Below, piece by piece: positions 15,640-24,469 of a stretch of 64,000 nt of DNA (the stretch's first letter is position 1; each line of letters starts with the position of its first letter). This stretch comes from Olsenella sp. An285. GTDB taxonomy: Bacteria; Actinomycetota; Coriobacteriia; Coriobacteriales; Atopobiaceae. The stretch lies in the NCBI RefSeq assembly GCF_002159625.1, contig NZ_NFIZ01000002.1, forward strand, positions 62,001 through 126,000. Reading direction: 5' to 3'. The position numbers and the translations under genes were made by a program. Below the pieces are notes generated by a model. That model was not told the origin of the DNA. It was given only the letters and a program-made list of their open reading frames with translations, and did not search any database.

Positions 15640-16112
15640 CGGAGGCCATGTGTCTCCGGCCTGCTTTGCTATCGGTACCATGTGCGTCCCCAAATCGGTG
15701 CAAGAAGCGGTGCTCCTTTATTGCTGGGCTGCCGGAGGGCGTTCTCGCCGCGATTGCGACAGCACGTTCTTCTTGCCCCTGCGTCTTCGGGTGCCTGCTG
15801 CTCCGCACCTCTCTGCATCTCGCGAGAGCGCGCCCGCACATATGAGTGCGGGCCAGGAGTGCGGTCGATTATGGGGGTTCTTTGCATCAGGTGCGGGCTG
15901 CTTCTCGTGTGATGTGCACGGGTGCGGCCTAGGAGTGCGGGCGGGGCCGCACCTGTATTTGGGGAAGCCGGGAGTGCGGGCGTCATCTCGCGCGACGTGC
16001 CCAGGTGCGCTCCAGGAGTGCGGGTGGGGCCGCACCTGAGTATGGGGGCGCGGGAGTGCGGGGCTACTTCTTGGCAGGTGCCGAGAAATGCGCTCCGGAA
16101 GTGCGGCCCGCC
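15640..16112. repeat. Array B1: GAGTGCGGGC hairpin repeats
   Basis: No credible gene lies between the tRNA and the acylphosphatase. The stretch is made of partly degenerate units around GAGTGCGGG. A hairpin GCCCGCAC/GTGCGGGC with loop ATATGA is at 15832-15853. A longer unit, AGGAGTGCGGGCGGGGCCGCACC, recurs nearly identically near 15933 and 16015, each followed by a second GGGAGTGCGGG. Related arrays are at 39995-40310 and 60385-60610. Confidence 0.7.
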
Positions 16113-16457
16113 CTAGTAGCGCACCTCAAAGCGGCGCTCGTCTCTCACCAGGGGGATCTCCTCCCGCTCGGAGACCACGTAGCGTATGGGATGGCGGCGG
16201 TACTCGTCGAGCATCCGCGGGAAGAAGGCTCCCACGTGCGACGTGCCGCCCTGGATCTCCGCGGTGACGGAGCCGTCGCTCTCGTTTCTCACCCAGCCGG
16301 TGAGGCCCAGCTCGCGCGCCACGAGCGAGGACGTCCAGCGAAAGCCCACGCCCTGGACCTGCCCGGTGAAGCGCAGGTGGAGCCTCTTGGCATCGTCCGG
16401 CAGCTCGGGGGCCTCGTCTGCCTCGCGTCCCTCTCGCCAGCGATCGAACAGCGTCAT
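16113..16457 (-). CDS. acyP: Acylphosphatase
   Basis: The 114-residue protein hydrolyses acyl phosphates. It has both catalytic motifs: GQVQGVGFRW (phosphate-binding Arg) and GWVRNESDGSV (catalytic Asn). The N-terminal 25 residues (FDRWREGREADEAPELPDD) precede the usual domain. ATG 16457 has GAGGAGG upstream on the minus strand. It is divergent from the hydrolase lipoprotein gene. Confidence 0.9.
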   Translation of the reverse strand: MTLFDRWREGREADEAPELPDDAKRLHLRFTGQVQGVGFRWTSSLVARELGLTGWVRNESDGSVTAEIQGGTSHVGAFFPRMLDEYRRHPIRYVVSEREEIPLVRDERRFEVRY

Positions 16458-16537
16458 CGGTGCCTCCTCGCAATGGCCCTGGAATACGGAAATGATGGTC
16501 GGGAGGGTACGCCGGGGTGCGCCCGCGACCCGTTGCG

Positions 16538-16543
16538 TACAAT
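16538..16543 (+). promoter_or_regulatory. Likely -10 element of the lipoprotein hydrolase gene
   Basis: TACAAT, preceded by GTTGCG, lies 38 bases upstream of the start at 16582 in a GC-rich context. No convincing -35 is seen. Confidence 0.4.
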
Positions 16544-16581
16544 AGTAGCCGCGTCGAAGGCTCAGTTCACGAGGAGGAACG

Positions 16582-18573
16582 ATGGGCTGCACAAGAAGAG
16601 AGTTTCTCGCACTTGCCTCCGTAGGCGCGGTTGGCGGTCTGGCGGCCTGCACGCCCGCCCAGCAGCCCGACCCCGCCCCGGACGATCAGGAGCCCACCAA
16701 CCCGGACTTCGACCTCGAGGAGTTCAAGAGCCTCGCGCTCGACCAGTCGGCCTGGCGCTACGACGAGGACAACGACGTCTACTACCAGCTTGGTCTCACC
16801 TACTGCAAGAGCCCCGCGACGACCACCTACGAGTCCCTCGCGGTCTTCGTGCCCGGGCCCTTCTTCACGGCCGAGAAGAACGGCGACACCTACACCTGCA
16901 CCGTCAACGAGAAGGCCGTCGTGGGCAACTTCACGGCGTCGACCGCTCCCGTCCTCATGCCCATCAACACGGGTACGCTCTCTGCCCAGATGAGCCCCAC
17001 GGTCTACGGCTACGAGGGCCTCGCCCCCTACCTGGAGGCGGGCTGCGTCTACGTGTACGCCGGCTTCCGCGGCCGCTCTGCGGGCTACGACACCGCCTCG
17101 GGCTCCGACGAGCTCTTCCCGGGGGGCTCCCCCTGGCCCGTGGTTGACCTCAAGGCCGCGGTGCGCTACCTGCGCTACAACCGCTCCTGCCTTCCGTGCG
17201 ACACGAGCCGCGTCTTTGTCTTTGGCTTCTCCGCGGGCGGCGGCGTGAGCGCCGTCATGGGCGTCTCGGGCGACTCCGCGCTCTACGAGCCCTACCTCGA
17301 GTCCATCGGCGCCGTGACCCATGACGCCGAGGGCGAGTCGGTCTCCGACGCCATCGCCGGCAGCGCCTCGTGGTGCCCGGTCACCTCGTTCGACATGGCG
17401 GACGCCGCGTACGAGTGGGGATCCGGGCAGTATGCGAGCGATGGCACGCGTGCCGAGGGCACCTGGACGCGCGCCCTCTCCCAGGACCTCGCCGCCGCCT
17501 ACGGCGCGTGGGTGAACGAGATGGACCTGCGCAACGCCGACGACGAGCAGCTCACCCTGGACGAGACCGAGGCGGGCGCCTACTCGATGGGCTCCTATGC
17601 CTCCGCGGTGCTGGGAAGCATCGACGAGGCCGCCACGTACTTCGTCCAGAACACGCCGTTCCCGTACACCTACACCCCGCAGCGCCTGGACGAGCCCTCC
17701 TTCCCCGGGGACCCCAACCTCGCCGCCACGCGCGCCTCCGAGGCCGCGCAGTCGCCCGCCGCGGGCGTTCAGGCGGACGGAACCGGCGAGGCTGCGGCCG
17801 ACGGCACCGGTTCCGAGCCCGTGGAGGGCGAAGCTGCCACGGGGGCAGCCGGAGAGGCCGCGGAGGCCACCGACGGCGCCGCCACGGATGCCGCCGAGGC
17901 GGCCGCACCCCTCGCGGGCGTGACCCAGGTGCCCTCGACGATCTACGACTCCGCTCAGAACTACTTCGCCGCCCTCAACAACGAGGGCTGGTGGATCAAC
18001 TACAGCCTTCGCTCCCAGAGCGTCTCCGTCTCCAGCCTGCGGGACTTCTCGCTCCACATGCGCCCGGCCGAGCGCGCGACCTCGCCCTTCGACCTGCCGG
18101 ACCGCAGCTCCCGCACGAACCAGCTCTTTGGCATCGGCGAGGAGTCCACGCTGCACTTCGACGCCGTCGCCGGCGAGCTCGTGCAGAGCAGGGCGGGGGA
18201 CTACGCCGCCCTCGAGGGCTGGGAGGACGACTACGAGCTCGAGTGGGCCGAGGACCTCGAGAAGGTCGACTCCCTCGAGACGGACATGGCCACGCGCGTG
18301 GCCATGATGAATCCGCTCTTCTGGCTGAGCGGCCACTACGAGGGCTACGGCCAGGCCAAGGTGGCCCCCCACTGGCGCATCAACGAGGGCCTCTTTGACA
18401 CCGACGCGCCCCTCACCAGCGCCATCAACGTCGTTCTGGCGCTGCGCAAGTACGACGGCGTCGCGGACGTCTCCCACACGCCCGTCTGGGGCCAGGGCCA
18501 CGTCCTCGCCGAGCGCTCGGGCTCGGCCACATCGAACCTCATTGACTGGGTCATCGCCTGCTGCACGGCGTAG
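16582..18573 (+). CDS. Lipoprotein alpha/beta hydrolase (esterase-like)
   Basis: This 663-residue protein starts with a twin-arginine-type lipoprotein signal: TRREFLALASVGAVGGLAAC, with Cys22 as lipid site. The mature protein shows an alpha/beta-hydrolase nucleophile elbow FGFSAGGG near residue 213-220 and a late His (VSHTPVWGQGH). The pattern resembles large secreted esterases such as tannase or feruloyl-esterase-like proteins; the substrate is not decided. Residues about 390-450 are an Ala/Glu/Thr-rich linker inserted into the catalytic domain. A 10-mer copy at 16872 encodes Glu-Lys-Asn. A hairpin terminator follows. Confidence 0.75.
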   Translation: MGCTRREFLALASVGAVGGLAACTPAQQPDPAPDDQEPTNPDFDLEEFKSLALDQSAWRYDEDNDVYYQLGLTYCKSPATTTYESLAVFVPGPFFTAEKNGDTYTCTVNEKAVVGNFTASTAPVLMPINTGTLSAQMSPTVYGYEGLAPYLEAGCVYVYAGFRGRSAGYDTASGSDELFPGGSPWPVVDLKAAVRYLRYNRSCLPCDTSRVFVFGFSAGGGVSAVMGVSGDSALYEPYLESIGAVTHDAEGESVSDAIAGSASWCPVTSFDMADAAYEWGSGQYASDGTRAEGTWTRALSQDLAAAYGAWVNEMDLRNADDEQLTLDETEAGAYSMGSYASAVLGSIDEAATYFVQNTPFPYTYTPQRLDEPSFPGDPNLAATRASEAAQSPAAGVQADGTGEAAADGTGSEPVEGEAATGAAGEAAEATDGAATDAAEAAAPLAGVTQVPSTIYDSAQNYFAALNNEGWWINYSLRSQSVSVSSLRDFSLHMRPAERATSPFDLPDRSSRTNQLFGIGEESTLHFDAVAGELVQSRAGDYAALEGWEDDYELEWAEDLEKVDSLETDMATRVAMMNPLFWLSGHYEGYGQAKVAPHWRINEGLFDTDAPLTSAINVVLALRKYDGVADVSHTPVWGQGHVLAERSGSATSNLIDWVIACCTA

Positions 18574-18583
18574 CCCGGCCCGA

Positions 18584-18604
18584 GCCCCCGCACCCGGCGG
18601 GGGC
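18584..18604 (+). terminator. Short GC hairpin after the hydrolase gene
   Basis: GCCCCCGC at 18584-18591 pairs with GCGGGGGC at 18597-18604 around a 5-base loop, ten bases after the stop. No T-run follows; it may also attenuate transcription into the cyclophilin gene. Confidence 0.45.
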
Positions 18605-18628
18605 AACGTGCCAAGCGTTAGGAGAACC

Positions 18629-19309
18629 ATGAGAACCTTTGACAGGAGAGAGGCCCTGGGCCTCGCCGCCCTTCTCGGCACCTCGCTCTTCTCGCTCTCG
18701 GGCTGCGAGTCCGGCGAGCCCGCGGCCGACGCCTCCTCTGGCGAGGACGCCGCCTCGGACGGGCAGACGGACGACTCCCTGTACGTTCCCGCAGAGGACG
18801 ATCCGTACGCGACGGGCGTGCACCACGCCACCATAGAGGTGGAGGGCTACGGCACCATCGAGGTGGCGCTCAACGCCAACGTGGCGCCCATCACCGTCTC
18901 CAACTTCTGCAACCTGGCGGAGGAGGGCTTCTACGACGGGCTCACGTTCCATCGCATCATCGAGGGCTTCATGATCCAGGGCGGCGACCCCCTGGGCAAC
19001 GGCACGGGCGGCTCCGAGAAGAACATCAAGGGCGAGTTCTCCTCCAACGGCGTGGAGAACAACATCCCGCACGTCCGCGGGACGATCTCCATGGCGCGCT
19101 CCCAGGACCCGGACTCTGCGAGCTCGCAGTTCTTCATCATGCAGGAGACCGCCGAGCACCTGGACGGGGAGTACGCCGCCTTTGGCAACGTGACCTCGGG
19201 CATCGAGGTCGTGGACGCCATCTGCGAGGCCGTGCCGGTCGAGGACTCCAACGGCACCGTCGCCGCGGAGAACCAGCCCGTCATCACCAAGATCTCCATC
19301 GTGGACTAG
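18629..19309 (+). CDS. Lipoprotein cyclophilin-type peptidyl-prolyl isomerase
   Basis: The 226-residue protein has a signal with RR and a lipobox (FDRREALGLAALLG...LSGC, Cys26), then an acidic linker and a cyclophilin domain (about 66-226). Catalytic-core motifs are FHRIIEGFMIQGGD and SSQFFIMQ. It should isomerise X-Pro bonds of exported proteins at the outer face of the membrane. AGGAG lies before ATG 18629. A 10-mer copy at 19015 encodes Glu-Lys-Asn. Confidence 0.9.
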   Translation: MRTFDRREALGLAALLGTSLFSLSGCESGEPAADASSGEDAASDGQTDDSLYVPAEDDPYATGVHHATIEVEGYGTIEVALNANVAPITVSNFCNLAEEGFYDGLTFHRIIEGFMIQGGDPLGNGTGGSEKNIKGEFSSNGVENNIPHVRGTISMARSQDPDSASSQFFIMQETAEHLDGEYAAFGNVTSGIEVVDAICEAVPVEDSNGTVAAENQPVITKISIVD

Positions 19310-19456
19310 CCGCGGCCCGCGGGTCGGTCGCGGCCCGCGGGCGCCTTCACGTCGCAGACGTAGATGGTGCCAACAGAGATAAACGCAAAAAAATAGCGGT
19401 ACACGTGTTAGGTTGCAATAACCTTTCCGTAAACGGCATGAATTCACTCTTTTCCG

Positions 19457-19465
19457 TGCTATACT
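19457..19465 (+). promoter_or_regulatory. Extended -10 promoter element of the CarD gene
   Basis: TGC followed by TATACT (19460-19465) is an extended -10 element 19 bases before the CarD start. The preceding 150 bases hold an A-rich tract and no gene. Confidence 0.55.
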
Positions 19466-19483
19466 GCACAAAAGGAAAGGAGC

Positions 19484-19990
19484 ATGCATATGTATGCCAT
19501 TGGGGAGTACGTCGTCCATCCGGGTCAGGGAGTCTGTCAGGTGAAGGATGTGACGGAAAGCCCCGATGCTGTCTACCAGCTCATGCCCGTCGGCCAGCGC
19601 CATCCCGTGCACATCAGCTTCCCCGTTGCGAGCGAGGGCCGTCTTCGCCCCGTGCTCTCCCGCGTCGAGGCCGAGAAGATCATCGAGGACTACCCGGTGA
19701 TGCAGCTCGATGACTTTGCCGCGAGGAACATCTCCCTCGAGGAGGAGCACTTCCGCAAGGAGATTCGCGCGGGGAGCTGCCGGGACTCGGTGCGCATAGC
19801 AAAGACGTTCCGCGTGCGCATACAGGACCTCTCCCAGCGCAACAAGAAGCCGCCCGTGGCCTATGAGCGCATCCTCAAGCAGGCGCGCGAGCGCTCCCTC
19901 CTTGAGCTCGCGGTGGCGCTCGACAGCACGCCCGAGGACGTCGAGCTGCTCTTCCGCGCTCGCGAGGGGGAGGTTCCGGAGAACAACTAG
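19484..19990 (+). CDS. carD: CarD/CdnL-type RNA polymerase-binding regulator
   Basis: The 168-residue protein belongs to the CarD family, which binds the RNA polymerase beta subunit and stabilises open complexes at promoters. The N-terminal RNAP-interaction domain is recognisable from IGEYVVHPGQGVCQVKDV and the loop around PVGQRHPVHISFPV. The C-terminal half is helical, with basic RIAKTFRVRIQDLSQRNKK. AAAGGAAAGG precedes ATG 19484. An alternative start two codons later is possible. It is monocistronic by spacing. Confidence 0.85.
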   Translation: MHMYAIGEYVVHPGQGVCQVKDVTESPDAVYQLMPVGQRHPVHISFPVASEGRLRPVLSRVEAEKIIEDYPVMQLDDFAARNISLEEEHFRKEIRAGSCRDSVRIAKTFRVRIQDLSQRNKKPPVAYERILKQARERSLLELAVALDSTPEDVELLFRAREGEVPENN

Positions 19991-20111
19991 CCGGCCCTCC
20001 AGCACCTCTCCGGGTTTCAGTTTGCGGACATAGTCATGTTGGTGCTGTGAGACTCGGCGCCGACCAACTAGAATTGGAGCACCTGTCAGTGTCCAGTCCT
20101 AGGAGGAAACC

Positions 20112-20414
20112 ATGACGAACGTCACCAACGCCGCCGAGGAGACCGCCTCCGGCCGCGCGATCATCACCGTTCTCGGCAGCGACCGTCCCGGCATCGTCGC
20201 CGCCGTGGCGGGGGCCCTCTCCGAGCGCGAGGCCAACATCCTGGACATCTCCCAGACCATCCTGCAGGGCACCTTCACCATGACGATGCTCGTGGACCTG
20301 GCCTCAGCCGAGTTCTCCGAGCTCAAGAGCGCCCTCGACGCCCTCGCCGAGCAGCTCGGCGTGCAGATCAACCTGCAGCGCGAGGAGGTCTTCAAGTTCA
20401 TGTACCGCCTGTAG
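20112..20414 (+). CDS. ACT domain protein (UPF0237-like)
   Basis: The 100-residue protein is one ACT domain, a small-molecule binding fold: IITVLGSDRPGIVAAVAGALSEREANILDISQ. It resembles UPF0237 proteins, which are usually encoded next to a UPF0210 partner; here the next gene is citrate synthase instead. AGGAGGAAACC precedes the start. A TAGAAT -10 is at 20069-20074. The ligand is unknown. Confidence 0.85.
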   Translation: MTNVTNAAEETASGRAIITVLGSDRPGIVAAVAGALSEREANILDISQTILQGTFTMTMLVDLASAEFSELKSALDALAEQLGVQINLQREEVFKFMYRL

Positions 20415-20466
20415 CGGCGACATTCCCCGGGTGTGCACGCGCCCGGCTCACAGAGAGGACTCGCCC

Positions 20467-21918
20467 ATGATCAAGCTTTCCAAGGGGGCCGGCTGGCCCA
20501 TCCTCACACCGCGCGAGACGCCCGCCTTCGAGCACGTGGCGGACGCCTATCCCATGCCCTCCGTGGGGCTGGGGCTCCCTCCCGTCTCTGACGGGCTCTA
20601 CCACGGCTTCGAGGAAGTCGACGTGGTCCCGCAGGAGCTGTACGAGAAGTACGACGTCAAGCGCGGCCTGCGCAACGCGGACGGATCGGGCGTCCTCGTG
20701 GGCCTCACCACCATCTCCAACGTGCACGGCTACAACAGGACCGAGCACGGCATCGAGCCGGACGACGGACAGCTGATCTACCGCGGCTACGGCGTGGACC
20801 AGCTCATCAACGCCGCCCAGGCCGAGGACCGATTTGGCTACGAGGAGGTCGCGTACCTGCTCATCTCCGGGCGGCTTCCCACGCGCGAGGAGCTGGGCGA
20901 CTTCCGCGCCCGCATCGACGCGCGCAAGCAGCTCCCCGAGGGCTACCTCGGCATCTTCCCGCGCGCGACGTACAGCCACAGCATCATGAACGTCCTCCAG
21001 CGCGCGACGCTGCTGCTCTACGCGTTTGACCCCACGCCGGACGACACCTCGCCCACGCACGAGATCGACGTGGCGCTCTCGCTGCTCGGGCGCTGGCCGC
21101 GCACGGCCGCCGTGGCGCATGCCGCGCACGTGGCCGAGCAGAATGACACCAAGCTCATGGTCCCGCCCATACGCGAGGGCTACTCCATGGCAGAGACCGT
21201 GCTCGACGTCCTGCGCAGCGACGAGGGCTTCACGCACGAGGAGGCCATGCTCCTCGACGTCATGCTCATCCTGCACGCCGAGCACGGCGGCGGCAACAAC
21301 TCCACGTTCACCACGCGCGTCCTCTCCTCCTCCGGGACGGACGCCTACTCCGCCTACGCCGCCGCCATCGGCTCGCTCAAGGGCCCCAAGCACGGCGGCG
21401 CCAACTTCAAGGCCGGGGACATGATCGAGGACGTGGCCGCGCACGTGCGCGACTGGTCCAACGATGACGAGGTGGCCGACTACCTGGCCAAGATCCTGCG
21501 CAAGGAGGCCTTCGACAAGGCGGGCCTGCTCTACGGCCTGGGCCACGCCGTCTACACCAAGACCGACCCGCGCGCGGAGATCATCCGCGAGTACGCGCGC
21601 CGCCTCGCCGAGCAGAAGGGCCAGGTGGAGAAGCTCGACCTCATCGCCAGCATCGAGCGGCTGGGCCCCCAGGTCATGCGCGACGTTCGCGGCATCACCA
21701 AGCCCATCAGCACCAACATCGACATGTACACGGGCTTCGTGTACTCGATGCTCGGCATCCCGCAGGACCTCTACACGCCCATCTTCGCGATGGCGCGCCT
21801 CGCGGGCTGGACCGCGCACCGCATGGAGGAGCTCTACGGCGCCGGGCGCATCATCCGTCCCGCCTACAACTCCATCATGCCCAACTCCGACGGCTACGTG
21901 CCCATGGGCGAGCGCTAG
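20467..21918 (+). CDS. gltA: Citrate synthase
   Basis: The 483-residue protein condenses acetyl-CoA and oxaloacetate. Active-site regions are present: HAEHGGGNNSTFTTRV, SLKGPKHGGAN, GLGHAVYTKTDPRA and FAMARLAGWTAHRMEE. It is longer than the usual 370-430 residues at the N-terminus (residues 1-70), as in some anaerobe enzymes. The start ATG 20467 follows GAGAGGACTC. In a fermentative anaerobe it probably serves glutamate synthesis through a partial TCA path; no aconitase or IDH gene is nearby. Confidence 0.93.
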   Translation: MIKLSKGAGWPILTPRETPAFEHVADAYPMPSVGLGLPPVSDGLYHGFEEVDVVPQELYEKYDVKRGLRNADGSGVLVGLTTISNVHGYNRTEHGIEPDDGQLIYRGYGVDQLINAAQAEDRFGYEEVAYLLISGRLPTREELGDFRARIDARKQLPEGYLGIFPRATYSHSIMNVLQRATLLLYAFDPTPDDTSPTHEIDVALSLLGRWPRTAAVAHAAHVAEQNDTKLMVPPIREGYSMAETVLDVLRSDEGFTHEEAMLLDVMLILHAEHGGGNNSTFTTRVLSSSGTDAYSAYAAAIGSLKGPKHGGANFKAGDMIEDVAAHVRDWSNDDEVADYLAKILRKEAFDKAGLLYGLGHAVYTKTDPRAEIIREYARRLAEQKGQVEKLDLIASIERLGPQVMRDVRGITKPISTNIDMYTGFVYSMLGIPQDLYTPIFAMARLAGWTAHRMEELYGAGRIIRPAYNSIMPNSDGYVPMGER

Positions 21919-21951
21919 CGACGTCGCGCACCAGATTCGCTACGCACGCAC

Positions 21952-21987
21952 GAGGGCCCGGCGCAGTTCGATCTGCGCCGGGCCCTC
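21952..21987. terminator. Bidirectional terminator between gltA and kup
   Basis: GAGGGCCCGGCGCAG at 21952-21966 pairs perfectly with CTGCGCCGGGCCCTC at 21973-21987 around loop TTCGAT. It sits between two convergent genes, 33 bases after gltA and 40 bases from the kup stop. Confidence 0.85.
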
Positions 21988-22027
21988 GTCTCATGCGCGG
22001 GTCTCGCGGGGAGGCTGGGGGAGGGGC

Positions 22028-24298
22028 CTAGCCCTCGTCCTTCTCGTCCTTCTCTTCCTCCTCGTCGAGGCGCAGCGGGCGGAAGCTCGCCGTGTCGCCT
22101 CCGAGCAGGCTCTTGCTCGCCTCCTCGGCCACCTCCTCGCGCTCGGTCTTCATGCGCACGGAGAAGATGTCCTCGTCCTCGTCTCCGTGGGCGCGCTCGG
22201 CCTCGCGCGCCTTGTCCGCGACCACCCTGGAGTGGTCGAGCACGACGTGCGTGGGCTCGTGGTCGAGGCGCTCGAGCTTGTGCTGGCGCTTGGTCTTGGA
22301 GAAGAGGGGCACGTACTCGTAGATGACGCTCGAGTTCTCGAGGCCGTACCAGCGGTCCGCCGAGCCGCAGAGGCTGCGGATGAAGTACTTGATCTCCATG
22401 GTGCGGCGGTTGATGCCGGAGAGGTCGGTCTCGGGGGAGACGGTCTTGCGGATGAGGCAGAACTTGAAGTCGCCCACCTCGCTCGGCTCGAGGTAGATCG
22501 AGTACTTGTGCTCCTGCGGGGCCATCTGGCCGCGCTTCACCAGGTCGTCGACGATCTGGTAGAGATAGGTGTTGACGCGCTGGTTCACGCGAAAGCCCAG
22601 GCGCAGCTGGACCTTGAAGAGGAAGTCCGTGTCAAACGTGTCGACGATGTACTCGTGGGTGTAGGGCTCGTCCGTCACCTGGACGTTGAGGAAGTAGTAC
22701 GCCTTGGCGCGCTTGGGGCGCTTGTCCAGGATCGAGTAGAGGATGTCGCGGTCGAGCTTGTCGAAGGACGAGTCGTTGGTGAGGAAGACCAGGTTGTCCG
22801 CCAGGTACGGGTAGGCGTCGTCGTGGCTGAGGTCAAAGAGCTGGTCGAGGTACTTCACCACGGGCAGGTACATGGTCTGCGTGCGCTCGATGGCGGTGCC
22901 GCGGCGCCACACGTACATGACCAGGAAGATCGCGGAGGCCATGACCACGGTGACGTAGCCGCCGTGGAAGAACTTGGTGAGGCTCGAGAAGAAGAACATG
23001 AACTCGATGGCCCCGAAGAAGATGGCAAAGGGCACGGCCAGCGCGGGCTTGCGGCGGATGCGCGAGAGGTACGTGAAGAGCAGCACCGTGGTCATGAGCA
23101 TCGTCACGGTGATGGCCAGGCCGTAGGCGGCCTCCATGTGCGCGGAGGTCTGGAAGAAGAGCACCACGCAGATGCAGGCGACCCACATGACGTTGTTGAT
23201 CATGGGGATGTAGATCTGGCCCTTGGTCTCGGACGGGTAGTTGATGCGCATGTGGGGCATGAGGTCCAGGCGCACCGCCTCGGAGACGATGGAGAACGAG
23301 CCGGTGATGAGCGCCTGGGACGCGATGATGGCCGCCAGCGTGGAGAGCAGGACGGCGAAGACGCGCACCTGCTCGGGGAGCATCTGGAAGAACGGGTTGA
23401 GGTCGGCGATGGAGCCGAGCTCGGCCGAGCCGCTGTTGGCGATGATCCAGGCGCCCTGGCCCAGGTAGTTGAGGATGAGGCAGACCTTCACGAACGGCCA
23501 GGTGGCGTAGATGTTGGGCTTGCCCACGTGGCCCATGTCCGAGTAGAGGGCCTCGGCGCCGGTGGTGCAGAGGAAGACGTTGCCCAGGACCATGACGCCG
23601 GCGGCGTTGAGGTTGCCGCTAAAGAGGAACGTGATGCCGCGCACGGGGTTGAGGGCGCGCAGCACGCCGAAGTTCTCGAAGATGTGCGGCAGGCCGGCCA
23701 CGGCGAGGAAGAGGAACCACAGGGTCATGATGGGGCCAAAGGCCTTGCCGATCTTGGAGGTTCCGGCCTTCTGCAGGAAGAAGAGCACGCTGATGATGCA
23801 CACCACGATCACGATGACGATCTGCTGGCTGTCGCCTATGAGCCGGTAGAGGAAGTCCACCGTCCGAAGGCCCTCGATCGCGGTGGTCACGGTGACGGCC
23901 GGCGTGAGGATGCCGTCTGCCAGGAGCGCCGCGCCGCCGATCATGGCGGGGATGATGAGCCAGCGCCCGCACCGCTTGACGAGGCTGTAGAGCGCGAAGA
24001 TGCCGCCCTCGTTGTGGTTGTCGGCCTTCATCGCCACGAGCACGTACTTGACGGTGGTGATGAGGGTGAGCGTCCAGATGATGAGGGAGAGGGCGCCCAG
24101 CACCACGTCCTCGGACATCGTGGCGAGGCCGCCGTTGCCGGCGATGATGGCCTTGAGGGTGTACATCGGGCTCGTGCCGATGTCTCCGTACACCACGCCG
24201 AGCGTGACGAGGAGCATTGCCGCGGAGAGCGGGATGCCGGTGTATTTTGCCCTCGGGCGTCCCGACGGGGCGGGGGAGGGCACGGTCGTAGCGTTCAT
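22028..24298 (-). CDS. kup: KUP-family potassium uptake transporter
   Basis: The 756-residue protein takes up K+ (proton-coupled in the family). The KUP signature VVYGDIGTSPMYT lies near residue 37-49, followed by about 12 membrane spans up to residue about 440, including VTLGVVYGDIG, WTLTLITTVKYVLVA and MTTVLLFTYL. The C-terminal half is a long cytoplasmic domain ending in an acidic tail (RLDEEEEKDEKDEG). ATG 24298 follows GGAG at a close distance; a GTG ten codons upstream is less likely. Long ORFs on the opposite strand are artefacts of GC-rich codon use. Confidence 0.93.
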   Translation of the reverse strand: MNATTVPSPAPSGRPRAKYTGIPLSAAMLLVTLGVVYGDIGTSPMYTLKAIIAGNGGLATMSEDVVLGALSLIIWTLTLITTVKYVLVAMKADNHNEGGIFALYSLVKRCGRWLIIPAMIGGAALLADGILTPAVTVTTAIEGLRTVDFLYRLIGDSQQIVIVIVVCIISVLFFLQKAGTSKIGKAFGPIMTLWFLFLAVAGLPHIFENFGVLRALNPVRGITFLFSGNLNAAGVMVLGNVFLCTTGAEALYSDMGHVGKPNIYATWPFVKVCLILNYLGQGAWIIANSGSAELGSIADLNPFFQMLPEQVRVFAVLLSTLAAIIASQALITGSFSIVSEAVRLDLMPHMRINYPSETKGQIYIPMINNVMWVACICVVLFFQTSAHMEAAYGLAITVTMLMTTVLLFTYLSRIRRKPALAVPFAIFFGAIEFMFFFSSLTKFFHGGYVTVVMASAIFLVMYVWRRGTAIERTQTMYLPVVKYLDQLFDLSHDDAYPYLADNLVFLTNDSSFDKLDRDILYSILDKRPKRAKAYYFLNVQVTDEPYTHEYIVDTFDTDFLFKVQLRLGFRVNQRVNTYLYQIVDDLVKRGQMAPQEHKYSIYLEPSEVGDFKFCLIRKTVSPETDLSGINRRTMEIKYFIRSLCGSADRWYGLENSSVIYEYVPLFSKTKRQHKLERLDHEPTHVVLDHSRVVADKAREAERAHGDEDEDIFSVRMKTEREEVAEEASKSLLGGDTASFRPLRLDEEEEKDEKDEG

Positions 24299-24469
24299 GT
24301 GACTCCAAAACTTGGGGACAGTGGACACGTGGGGTTTCCCGCGTTTGCCGCACTAGTTTAGCGCTTGCCGCGGACGCCAATGACGAGCGCTGGGCATGCC
24401 GCGCGGGCAGGCTCGGGGAGAGGGCTAGAATGGGGCGTGGCAGGCAGCTCGCGACAAGGGAGGAAGAGC

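Noticed and set aside
15565-16039. Short open frames of 60-150 codons over the repeat array after tRNA-Phe
   Set aside because: They run through the tRNA and hairpin repeats, and have no ribosome site or recognisable protein sequence.
15640-16112. CRISPR array
   Set aside because: Units are palindromic, of unequal length and irregular spacing, and no cas gene is in the window.
21464-24361. 965-codon open frame on the + strand opposite kup
   Set aside because: It is the antisense shadow of kup and part of gltA, caused by GC-rich third positions. The translation is low-complexity Val/Glu/Asp/His with no domain.
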